Below, in pieces: positions 56,780 through 64,000 of a stretch of 64,000 nucleotides of DNA; the stretch's first letter is position 1, and each line of letters opens with the position of its first letter. The notes below the pieces were generated by a model, which was given only the letters and a program-made list of their open reading frames with translations, was not told the origin of the DNA and did not search any database. Both the position numbers and the translations under genes were made by a program. Source of the DNA: an uncultured Pantoea sp. (GTDB taxonomy: Bacteria; Pseudomonadota; Gammaproteobacteria; Enterobacterales; Enterobacteriaceae); the NCBI GenBank assembly GCA_913778495.1, contig CAJYVD010000022.1, forward strand, positions 124,001 to 188,000, read 5' to 3'.

Positions 56780-57538
56780 ATGGATCACGCGATATACACC
56801 GCCATGGGCGCCGCCAGTCAGACGATGGAACAGCAATCGGTGACGGCGAGCAACCTTGCCAACGCGTCTACGCCGGGCTTTCGTGCTCAGCTCAACGCGC
56901 TGCGCGCCGTGCCGGTCACTGGCTGGTCACTGCCCACGCGCACCATGGTCGCCGCCTCCACGCCCGGCGCGGACATGAGCCCCGGCGCCATGGATAACAC
57001 CGGCCGTTCTCTGGACGTGGCGGTACAGCAGGATGGCTGGCTGGCGGTGCGCACCGCGGACGGCACAGAAGCCTATACCCGCAACGGCAACATGCAGATT
57101 AGCCCTACCGGGATCCTGACCGTTCAGGGCAATCCGGTCATGGGCGACGGCGGCCCCATCGCCATCCCGCAGGGTGCCGAACTGACCATCGCGGCCGACG
57201 GCACCATCACCTCGCGCAACGCGGGCGATGCGCCTAACGCCACGGTGCAAATCGGCCGCCTGAAGCTGGTGCGCGCCACCGGCAAAGAGCTGCAGCGCGG
57301 TGACGACGGCATGTTTCGCCCCACGCAGGCCGCGCAGGCCACGCGCGGCGCGACGCTGGCCAACGATGCGACGGTGAGCGTGATGCCGGGTGTGCTGGAA
57401 GGCAGCAACGTGAAGCCGATGGAAACCATGGTCGACATGATCGCCAACGCCCGACGTTTTGAGATGCAGATGAAAGTCATCAGCAACGTCGATGAAAACG
57501 AACAGAAAGCCAACCAGCTTCTCAACATGAGCAGCTAA
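56780..57538 (+). CDS. flgF: Flagellar basal-body rod protein FlgF
   Basis: Proximal rod protein of 252 residues: start [20 protein letters not shown], rod motif [20 protein letters not shown], and C-terminal [20 protein letters not shown] shared with FlgE/FlgG. Length and ends are those of FlgF (about 250 residues), not of the hook protein (about 400), so it is not a mislabelled flgE. Ribosome site weak (ACGGGA). Confidence 0.95.
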   Translation: MDHAIYTAMGAASQTMEQQSVTASNLANASTPGFRAQLNALRAVPVTGWSLPTRTMVAASTPGADMSPGAMDNTGRSLDVAVQQDGWLAVRTADGTEAYTRNGNMQISPTGILTVQGNPVMGDGGPIAIPQGAELTIAADGTITSRNAGDAPNATVQIGRLKLVRATGKELQRGDDGMFRPTQAAQATRGATLANDATVSVMPGVLEGSNVKPMETMVDMIANARRFEMQMKVISNVDENEQKANQLLNMSS

Positions 57539-57555
57539 GGCGTAAGGAAAACACC

Positions 57556-58338
57556 ATGATTCGTTCTTTGTGGATCGCCAAAACCGGTCTTGACGCCCAA
57601 CAAACCAATATGGACGTCATCTCCAACAACCTCGCCAACGTGAGTACCAATGGCTTTAAACGTTCGCGCGCGGTATTTGAAGATCTGATGTATCAAACCC
57701 TGCGTCAGCCGGGTACGCAGTCTTCCGAACAAACAACGCTGCCGTCGGGGCTGCAAATCGGTACCGGTGTGCGTCCCGTGACCACTGAGCGTCTGCACAC
57801 GCAGGGTAACCTGTCGCAGACCAGCAACTCGAAAGACGTGGCGATCAATGGCCAGGGTTATTTTGAAGTGCAGATGCCCGATGGCACCTCCGCGTATACC
57901 CGCGATGGCTCCTTCCAGGTAGATCAGAATGGCCAGTTGGTTACCAACTCCGGCTTTCCGGTTCAGCCGGGGATCACCATTCCCGCGAACGCCACCAGCA
58001 TCACCGTGTCGCGCGATGGCGTCGTGAGCGTGACGCAGCAGGGGCAAACGAATCCGGCGCAGGTCGGTACGCTGACGTTGAGCACCTTCATCAACGATGC
58101 GGGCCTCAACAGCGTCGGCGAGAACCTCTATCAGGAAACCCAAGCGTCGGGCGCACCGACCCAAAGCACCCCAGGCCAGAACGGCGCCGGGCTGCTGTAT
58201 CAGGGCTACGTTGAAACCTCTAACGTCAACGTGGCGGAAGAGCTGGTCTCGATGATCCAGACGCAGCGCGCGTATGAAATTAACAGCAAAGCGATCAGCA
58301 CCTCCGATCAGATGCTGGCGAAGTTAACCCAGATTTAA
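57556..58338 (+). CDS. flgG: Flagellar distal rod protein FlgG
   Basis: Distal rod subunit of 260 residues, the expected attachment point of the hook. Start [20 protein letters not shown], motif [20 protein letters not shown] with the FlgG-specific insertion region following ([20 protein letters not shown]), and C-terminal [20 protein letters not shown]. It follows flgF by 17 bp. Confidence 0.97.
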   Translation: MIRSLWIAKTGLDAQQTNMDVISNNLANVSTNGFKRSRAVFEDLMYQTLRQPGTQSSEQTTLPSGLQIGTGVRPVTTERLHTQGNLSQTSNSKDVAINGQGYFEVQMPDGTSAYTRDGSFQVDQNGQLVTNSGFPVQPGITIPANATSITVSRDGVVSVTQQGQTNPAQVGTLTLSTFINDAGLNSVGENLYQETQASGAPTQSTPGQNGAGLLYQGYVETSNVNVAEELVSMIQTQRAYEINSKAISTSDQMLAKLTQI

Positions 58339-58399
58339 TCTGGTGGTATCAGGCCAGCCTGACTGGCCTGTGTCAGAACATGAAAAAGGTCAGAACTCC

Positions 58400-59110
58400 G
58401 TGGCGAAGCAAGTGATTCTCAAGCCTGGGCATTGGTTAGTAGCCACGTTGCTACTGACACTTAACGGTTGTGCGCTGGTTCCGCGCACGCCACTGGTACA
58501 GGGTTCAACGACGGCTGAGCCGACGCCATCCGCCCCGCCCGTGGTAAACGGTTCCATTTTTCAGGGCGTTGCGCCACTTAACTACGGCTATCAGCCGCTG
58601 TTTGAGGATCGCCGTCCACGTAACATCGGTGACACCCTGACGATTACGCTGCAAGAGAACGTCAGCGCTAGCAAGAGCTCCTCCGCCAACGCCTCGCGCG
58701 ATGGCAGCAACAGCTTCGGCGTCTCAGGCGTACCGACCGGTCTGGCCGGTTTGGTGGGCGCAGGCGGCGAAAAAGCCAACCTGTCTGCCGACGGCAAAAA
58801 CGATTTCGCAGGTAAAGGCGGCGCAACCGCCAACAATACCTTTACCGGCACCATCACTGTCACGGTCAATCAGGTCTTGTCCAACGGCAACCTGCGCGTG
58901 GTGGGTGAGAAGCAAATTGAAATAAACCAGGGAACAGAGTTTATCCGTTTCTCGGGTGTGGTTAACCCGCGCACCATCAGCGCCAGCAACGCCGTGTTGT
59001 CAACGCAGGTGGCCGATGCACGTATTGAGTACGTTGGAAACGGCTATATCAATGAGGCGCAGACCATGGGCTGGTTCCAGCGCTTCTTCCTGAACGTGTC
59101 GCCGATGTAA
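58400..59110 (+). CDS. flgH: Flagellar L-ring protein FlgH
   Basis: Outer-membrane L-ring lipoprotein of 236 residues. The signal ends in the lipobox LNGC, then [20 protein letters not shown] and the family core [20 protein letters not shown] and [24 protein letters not shown] at 58400 gives a normal signal peptide; an upstream open frame to 58343 is less likely. It follows flgG. Confidence 0.94.
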   Translation: MAKQVILKPGHWLVATLLLTLNGCALVPRTPLVQGSTTAEPTPSAPPVVNGSIFQGVAPLNYGYQPLFEDRRPRNIGDTLTITLQENVSASKSSSANASRDGSNSFGVSGVPTGLAGLVGAGGEKANLSADGKNDFAGKGGATANNTFTGTITVTVNQVLSNGNLRVVGEKQIEINQGTEFIRFSGVVNPRTISASNAVLSTQVADARIEYVGNGYINEAQTMGWFQRFFLNVSPM

Positions 59111-59118
59111 TTGAGGTA

Positions 59119-60228
59119 ATGATGAAGATGAATACACTGCTGCGTCTGGGCCTGAGCTTGCTGCTCGGTGTTAGCGTGCTGGCCCACGCTGACCGCATTC
59201 GCGATCTGACCTCGGTACAGGGCGTGCGCGAAAACCAGCTGATCGGTTACGGTCTGGTGGTGGGACTGGATGGCACGGGTGACCAGACAACCCAAACGCC
59301 GTTTACCACGCAGACGGTGAGCAACATGCTGTCACAGCTGGGCATCACCGTGCCAACCGGCACCAATATGCAGTTGAAAAACGTGGCCGCCGTGATGGTT
59401 ACCGCCAAGCTGCCCAGCTTTGCCCGCCAGGGACAGACCATTGACGTGGTGGTCTCCTCGCTGGGTAATGCCAAAAGTTTGCGCGGCGGTACGCTGTTAA
59501 TGACGCCGATGAAAGGCGTTGATAACCAGGTTTATGCACTGGCGCAGGGTAACATTCTGGTCGGCGGCGCGGGCGCGTCGGCCGGCGGTAGCAGCGTGCA
59601 GGTTAACCAGCTTAACGGCGGTCGTATTACCGACGGCGCGACGGTAGAGCGCGAGCTGCAGAGCAACTTCGGCAGTCAGAACACCATTAATCTGCAGTTG
59701 AATAATGAAGACTTCACCATGGCGCAGCGCATCTCTGATGCGGTAAACAGCCGCGGTCTCGGCTTCGCACAGCCGCTGGACGCGCGCACGGTGCAGATTC
59801 GCGTCACCGCCAACAACAGTTCGCAGGTGCGTCTGCTGTCTGAGATCCAGAATATCGATGTATCCGTACCGCTTGAAGATGCCAAAGTGATCATCAACTC
59901 ACGCACCGGTTCGGTGGTCATGAACCGCGAAGTGACCTTGAACACCTGTGCGGTGGCGCAGGGCAACCTGTCGGTAACGGTAAACCAGCAGCAGAACGTC
60001 AGCCAGCCGAATACGCCGTTTGCCGGTGGGCAGACCGTGGCGACCACGCAAACGCAGATCGACGTGCGTCAGAGCGGCGGTGCGCTGCAGCGCGTGAATG
60101 CGGGCGCGAACCTGAACAACGTGGTGCGTGCGCTTAACGCGCTGGGGGCAACGCCGATTGAGCTGATGTCGATTCTGCAATCGATGGAAAGTGCAGGCTG
60201 CCTGCGCGCCAAGCTGGAAATCATTTAA
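59119..60228 (+). CDS. flgI: Flagellar P-ring protein FlgI
   Basis: Periplasmic P-ring subunit of 369 residues. Signal peptide about 25 residues (LGVSVLAHA), then [20 protein letters not shown], the [19 protein letters not shown] segment, and the C-terminal [20 protein letters not shown]. Two Cys late in the protein fit its DsbA-dependent disulfide. It follows flgH by 8 bp. Confidence 0.97.
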   Translation: MMKMNTLLRLGLSLLLGVSVLAHADRIRDLTSVQGVRENQLIGYGLVVGLDGTGDQTTQTPFTTQTVSNMLSQLGITVPTGTNMQLKNVAAVMVTAKLPSFARQGQTIDVVVSSLGNAKSLRGGTLLMTPMKGVDNQVYALAQGNILVGGAGASAGGSSVQVNQLNGGRITDGATVERELQSNFGSQNTINLQLNNEDFTMAQRISDAVNSRGLGFAQPLDARTVQIRVTANNSSQVRLLSEIQNIDVSVPLEDAKVIINSRTGSVVMNREVTLNTCAVAQGNLSVTVNQQQNVSQPNTPFAGGQTVATTQTQIDVRQSGGALQRVNAGANLNNVVRALNALGATPIELMSILQSMESAGCLRAKLEII

Positions 60229-60230
60229 TC

Positions 60231-61169
60231 ATGGATACGCAATCGCTGATGAACGCGGCTTACGACAGCCGCTCACTTAACGACTTGAAACGTGAAGCCA
60301 GCGCCGACCCGAAAGGCAAGGCGCTGCAGGTGGCGAAGCAGGTTGAAGGGATGTTCGTGCAGATGATGCTTAAGAGCATGCGTGATGCGTTGCCGAAAGA
60401 TGGCGTCTTCAGCAATGACTCTACGCGCATGTTTACATCGATGTACGATCAGCAGATTGCCCAAGAGATTGGTAAGCGCGGTTTGGGGATGGCCGATCTG
60501 ATCGTCAAGCAGATGCAGCCTAACGCCGCGCCCGATGAAAGCGCCGGCACTGTGCCGATGCCGCTGGAAAATGGTTATATCTACAGTAACCTGCCGGCTA
60601 CGCAGCTGGAGCAGATGGTGCGTAAAGCGGTGCCGCGTTTGCCGGTGTCACCCGCCAGCCTGCCTTCTGACAGCAACGATTTCATTGCGCAGTTGGCGCA
60701 GCCCGCGAAAGTGGCCAGCCAGCAGAGCGGCATTCCGCACCACCTGATTCTGGCGCAGGCCGCGCTGGAGTCCGGCTGGGGCCAGCGCCAGATCCTGACG
60801 CGCGACGGCAAGCCGAGCTACAACGTGTTTGGCATAAAAGCCTCCGGCGACTGGCAGGGTGAAACCACCGATATCATGACCACCGAGTATGACGGCGGCG
60901 TGGCGAAAAAAGTGCGCGCGAGCTTCCGCGTGTATGGCTCTTATATGGAAGCGCTCAGCGATTACGTGAAGCTGCTGTCGCGCAATCCGCGCTACGCGGC
61001 GGTCACCAATGCCACCAGCCCTGAGCAAGGCGCGCGCGCGCTGCAGGCAGCGGGTTACGCAACCGATCCTAAATACGCCCAGAAACTGGTGGGAATGATT
61101 CAGCAATTCAAGAACATGGGTGAAAAAGTCGTGAAGGCTTATAGCCAGGATATCACCACATTGTTCTGA
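60231..61169 (+). CDS. flgJ: Rod-capping protein / peptidoglycan hydrolase FlgJ
   Basis: Two-domain protein of 312 residues: an N-terminal rod cap (KGKALQVAKQVEGMFVQMML, MFTSMYDQQIAQEIGKRGLG) and a C-terminal GH73-type muramidase (PHHLILAQAALESGWGQRQI with the catalytic Glu, and YNVFGIKASGDWQG). It follows flgI by 2 bp and ends the rod operon. Confidence 0.97.
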   Translation: MDTQSLMNAAYDSRSLNDLKREASADPKGKALQVAKQVEGMFVQMMLKSMRDALPKDGVFSNDSTRMFTSMYDQQIAQEIGKRGLGMADLIVKQMQPNAAPDESAGTVPMPLENGYIYSNLPATQLEQMVRKAVPRLPVSPASLPSDSNDFIAQLAQPAKVASQQSGIPHHLILAQAALESGWGQRQILTRDGKPSYNVFGIKASGDWQGETTDIMTTEYDGGVAKKVRASFRVYGSYMEALSDYVKLLSRNPRYAAVTNATSPEQGARALQAAGYATDPKYAQKLVGMIQQFKNMGEKVVKAYSQDITTLF

Positions 61170-61178
61170 TCTTTCACC

Positions 61179-61205
61179 TCAAGTTTCGCTTAAGCACGCC
61201 GATAA
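61179..61205 (+). promoter_or_regulatory. Sigma-28 (FliA) promoter of flgKL
   Basis: TCAAGTTT, an 11-nt spacer (61187–61197) and GCCGATAA, a near-perfect FliA promoter, about 80 bp before the flgK start. Confidence 0.93.
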
Positions 61206-61287
61206 CTGTCTCATGACGCGGGCCGCAACGCCCGCCAGATTACCCTGATGACTGCCAGCCCGGTTAACGGGAAATAAAGGAACCCAG

Positions 61288-62919
61288 ATGTCCAACATAA
61301 TTAACTCAGCGATGAGTGGGCTGAGCGCCGCACAGGCTGCCTTAAGCACCACCAGCAATAACATCAGTAATTACTCGGTGGCGGGCTACTCGCGTCAGAC
61401 CACTATCCTGTCTCAGGCGAACAGCACCCTGCAGGGTAACAGCTATTACGGCAACGGCGTGAAGGTGTCTGGCGTTCAGCGTGAGTATGATGACTTTATT
61501 ACCGCTCAGCTGCGTGGTTCCAGCGCCAACTACAATGCGGTGAATACGCAGTACAATCAGATCTCTAATATCGATGATCTGCTGTCGACCTCGACGACCA
61601 GCCTCTCTTCATCGATTCAAAACTTTTTCAATAACGTACAAAACGTGGTGAGCAACGCCAGCGATCCCTCTGCGCGTCAATCCATGCTTGGCTATGCGCA
61701 GGGGTTGGTGAACCAATTCCAGACCACGGCGCAGTATCTGAACAACATGCAGAACAACGTCAACACCGACGTGGCGTCGAGCGTCGACCAGATCAACACC
61801 TATACCGGCCAGATTGCCGACCTGAACACGCAGATTGCGAAGCTGTCTACCGGCGGCGGAGCGGTACCCAACGATCTGCTGGATCAGCGCGATCAGCTGG
61901 TGAACAACCTCAACAATGTGGTGGGTGTCAACGTCTCGCAGCAGGACGGCAGCTACATCGTGTCGATGAATGGCGTGACGCTGGTCAACGGCAGCAACGC
62001 AACCAGCTTGGTGGCCATGCCGTCCAGCGCCGATAATTCGCGCCTCACGGTCGGCTATGTGGATAAACAAGCGGGCAACGTGCAAATCGCGGAAAAAAAC
62101 ATTCCCACCGGTTCGCTGGGCGGCTTGTTTAAATTCCGCTCCGAAGATCTGGATGGCGCACAAAATCAGCTTGGGCAGTTGGCTGCTGCGTTTACGACCA
62201 GCTTTAACACCTTGCACAAGCAGGGCTTCGACAGCAACGGCGATGCCGGCACAGACTTTTTCACCATTGGCTCTCCGGCGGTGGTGGGTAACACCAAAAA
62301 CAGCTCAAGCGTAAGCCTCACTGCGGCCTGGTCTGACACGAACGCTATCAAGGCGTCCAACTACACGGTGAGCTATAACAGCGGCACCTGGTCTGTAACG
62401 CGCATGTCAGATAACGTGAACTTTAACGTGACGCCTGCAGCCGATGGCTCGCTGAACTTTGATGGCCTGAAGCTGACGCCAAGCGGCACGCCGGGCAACA
62501 AAGACAGCTTCCTGGTGAAGCCGGTTCAGGACGTGATCAATGGCATGTCGGTGGCGATCACCGATGAGTCGCAAATCGCCGCGGCCGGCAGCGCCACCAG
62601 CGGTGAAAGTGATAACACCAATGCGAAAAAACTGCTCAATCTGCAGGACACCAAAATTGTCAACGGCAACGCGACCGTTTCGCAGGCGTATGCCAGCCTG
62701 GTGAGCGTTGTCGGCAACAAAACGAACTCTCTGGATACCGCCAGCACTACGCAGAAAAGTGTGGTGACGCAGCTGAGCGACCGCCAGCAGTCCGTTTCGG
62801 GCGTTAACCTTGATGAAGAGTACGCCAACCTGTCGAAATATCAGCAGTTCTATATGGCGAATGCGCAGGTTCTGCAGACGGCCAGTGCGATCTTTAACGC
62901 GCTGATCAGCATTCGCTAA
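61288..62919 (+). CDS. flgK: Hook-filament junction protein FlgK
   Basis: First hook-associated protein, 543 residues. Start MSNIINSAMSGLSAAQAALS, motif TTSNNISNYSVAGYSRQTTI, and C-terminal VNLDEEYANLSKYQQFYMAN with QVLQTASAIFNALIS. AAAGGA precedes the ATG. It is transcribed from its own class-3 promoter with flgL. Confidence 0.97.
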   Translation: MSNIINSAMSGLSAAQAALSTTSNNISNYSVAGYSRQTTILSQANSTLQGNSYYGNGVKVSGVQREYDDFITAQLRGSSANYNAVNTQYNQISNIDDLLSTSTTSLSSSIQNFFNNVQNVVSNASDPSARQSMLGYAQGLVNQFQTTAQYLNNMQNNVNTDVASSVDQINTYTGQIADLNTQIAKLSTGGGAVPNDLLDQRDQLVNNLNNVVGVNVSQQDGSYIVSMNGVTLVNGSNATSLVAMPSSADNSRLTVGYVDKQAGNVQIAEKNIPTGSLGGLFKFRSEDLDGAQNQLGQLAAAFTTSFNTLHKQGFDSNGDAGTDFFTIGSPAVVGNTKNSSSVSLTAAWSDTNAIKASNYTVSYNSGTWSVTRMSDNVNFNVTPAADGSLNFDGLKLTPSGTPGNKDSFLVKPVQDVINGMSVAITDESQIAAAGSATSGESDNTNAKKLLNLQDTKIVNGNATVSQAYASLVSVVGNKTNSLDTASTTQKSVVTQLSDRQQSVSGVNLDEEYANLSKYQQFYMANAQVLQTASAIFNALISIR

Positions 62920-62934
62920 GAAGAGGAGTAAGGT

Positions 62935-63897
62935 ATGCGTCTGAGTACGAGTATGATTTTTGACCAGCAGGTGCGCGGAATCAGTGAATCGCAATCCTCT
63001 TGGTTGAAAGTGGGTGAGCAGCTTTCTACCGGCCGTCGGGTCAATAATCCTTCCGACGATCCGATCGCCGCGTCACGCGCCGTGGTGTTATCGCAGGCGC
63101 AGGCGGTAAGCAGCCAGTATGGCACCGCGCGCAATTTTGCCGATCAAAGCTTGTCGATGGAAGAGAACGCGTTAAGCAGCGTAACGACGGCGATCACCAA
63201 AGCCAAAGAGATCGTGGTGGCAGCGTCAACTGGCACCCTGAACGATGAAGACCGCGCGTCTTATGCAACACAGCTGCAAGGCATTCGCGACCAGATTCTG
63301 GGTCAAGCCAACAGCCGTGACGGCAATGGCCGCTATATTTTTGCCGGCTATAAAACCGATCAGCCGCCGTTCAGCGATACCGGCGGTACGGTTTCCTACG
63401 TAGGCGGTAACGAAGCCATTTCTCAGAAAGTGGATGACAGCCGTACCATGAGCGTGGGTGATACGGGCGACAACGTGTTTATGGCGCTGACCAGTAATGC
63501 CAAGCCTGAGCCCGATGGTTCTGCCAGCGAGAAAAGCATTTTCAATATGCTGGATAGCGCGATTGCGTCTTTGAAGGTGCCGCTGGCTAACGCCAGTGAT
63601 GCCGACATCGAAAGCGCGAAAAACACCATGGCGAAATCCAACCGCGGCCTGAATAACGCGCTGGATAACGTGCTCAAGGTGCGTTCCGATATCGGAACCA
63701 AAATGGACGAACTGGATAAGCTGGGGCAGCAGTCTGACGATCGCAAGCTGATTCTTGACTCCCAGATGAGTAACCTGGTGGATGTGGATTACACCGCCGC
63801 CATCTCTAGCTACACCATGAAGCAGACGGCGTTGCAGGCCTCCTATAAGACCTTTACCGACATGTCTAAGATGTCACTGTTCCAGCTTAACTCTTAA
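62935..63897 (+). CDS. flgL: Hook-filament junction protein FlgL
   Basis: Second hook-associated protein, flagellin-like, 320 residues. Start MRLSTSMIFDQQVRGISESQ, STGRRVNNPSDDPIAASRAV in the flagellin-type D0/D1 region, and C-terminal SSYTMKQTALQASYKTFTDM. It follows flgK by 15 bp and ends the flg cluster. Confidence 0.97.
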   Translation: MRLSTSMIFDQQVRGISESQSSWLKVGEQLSTGRRVNNPSDDPIAASRAVVLSQAQAVSSQYGTARNFADQSLSMEENALSSVTTAITKAKEIVVAASTGTLNDEDRASYATQLQGIRDQILGQANSRDGNGRYIFAGYKTDQPPFSDTGGTVSYVGGNEAISQKVDDSRTMSVGDTGDNVFMALTSNAKPEPDGSASEKSIFNMLDSAIASLKVPLANASDADIESAKNTMAKSNRGLNNALDNVLKVRSDIGTKMDELDKLGQQSDDRKLILDSQMSNLVDVDYTAAISSYTMKQTALQASYKTFTDMSKMSLFQLNS

Positions 63898-63948
63898 TTA
63901 ACCTGTCCTGAGTTTTTAAGCGCGCTTAAACCGGGTGCGCTTAGTTTC

Positions 63949-63980
63949 TCCCACCGCCTTAGGGCCGTGGGATTTTTTTT
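63949..63980 (+). terminator. Terminator after flgKL
   Basis: TCCCAC…GTGGGA stem followed by eight T, about 50 bp after the flgL stop. Confidence 0.88.
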
Positions 63981-64000
63981 GTCTGCCATTTTGCAAGGCG

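Noticed and set aside
56780-57538. Possibility that this gene is flgE rather than flgF
   Set aside because: Length (252 residues), start and core match FlgF; the hook protein is about 400 residues and has a different central region.

Overview
The window is a chromosomal segment of an enterobacterium (order Enterobacterales). Gene order follows the E. coli/Salmonella backbone in three blocks: rut; sdiA–yecF–uvrY–uvrC–pgsA–tRNAs; and clsC–opgCGH–…–pyrC–…–murJ–flg. A LuxI-type synthase next to sdiA, and the absence of several genes E. coli carries at these spots (rutE, mdtG, mdtH, flgE), suggest Erwiniaceae (Pantoea/Erwinia-like). That genus-level placement is inference from gene content.

Layout. 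1–5.5 kb: pyrimidine-degradation operon rutABCDFG (minus strand, rutG cut by the window edge) with divergent rutR, a sigma-54 promoter and a RutR operator. 5.5–9.6 kb: a DUF457-type membrane protein, cycA, an extensin-like protein and a DUF4396 membrane protein. 10.1–15.9 kb: sdiA with an adjacent acyl-homoserine-lactone synthase and a lux/phz-box-like palindrome between them, then yecF, uvrY, uvrC, pgsA and tRNA-Gly, -Cys and -Leu. 15.8–19.4 kb: a decayed element in the tRNA-Leu gene, with duplicated tRNA 3' end, integrase remnant, umuC remnant, a structured RNA candidate, short GTCCGC/GCGGAC hairpins and two small YmgB/AriR-like genes. 19.7–23.4 kb: TraT-like lipoprotein, tiny lipoprotein, SulP transporter, third YmgB/AriR-like gene. 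23.4–28.0 kb: MarR regulator and a three-gene efflux system (DHA2 pump, HlyD/EmrA adaptor, NodT outer-membrane factor). 28.2–32.0 kb: Fur-box-preceded TonB receptor, two tiny membrane proteins and a clan GH-A hydrolase. 32.1–43.0 kb: clsC, opgC, opgGH, yceK, mysB, a small Cys/His protein, lpxL and trhO. 43.0–53.5 kb: yceI, yceJ, solA, bssS, an unknown gene, dinI with a LexA box, pyrC, yceB, grxB, rimJ, yceH, mviM and murJ. 53.5–64 kb: flgN, flgM, flgA (minus strand) and flgBCDFGHIJKL (plus strand).

Two observations stand out. The flagellar rod/hook operon has no flgE: only 64 bp separate the flgD stop from the flgF start, although every other gene from flgA to flgL is present and intact. The orphan-type receptor gene sdiA here has a synthase gene directly downstream, preceded by a near-perfect 20-bp palindrome and a plausible promoter, which suggests a closed quorum-sensing circuit.
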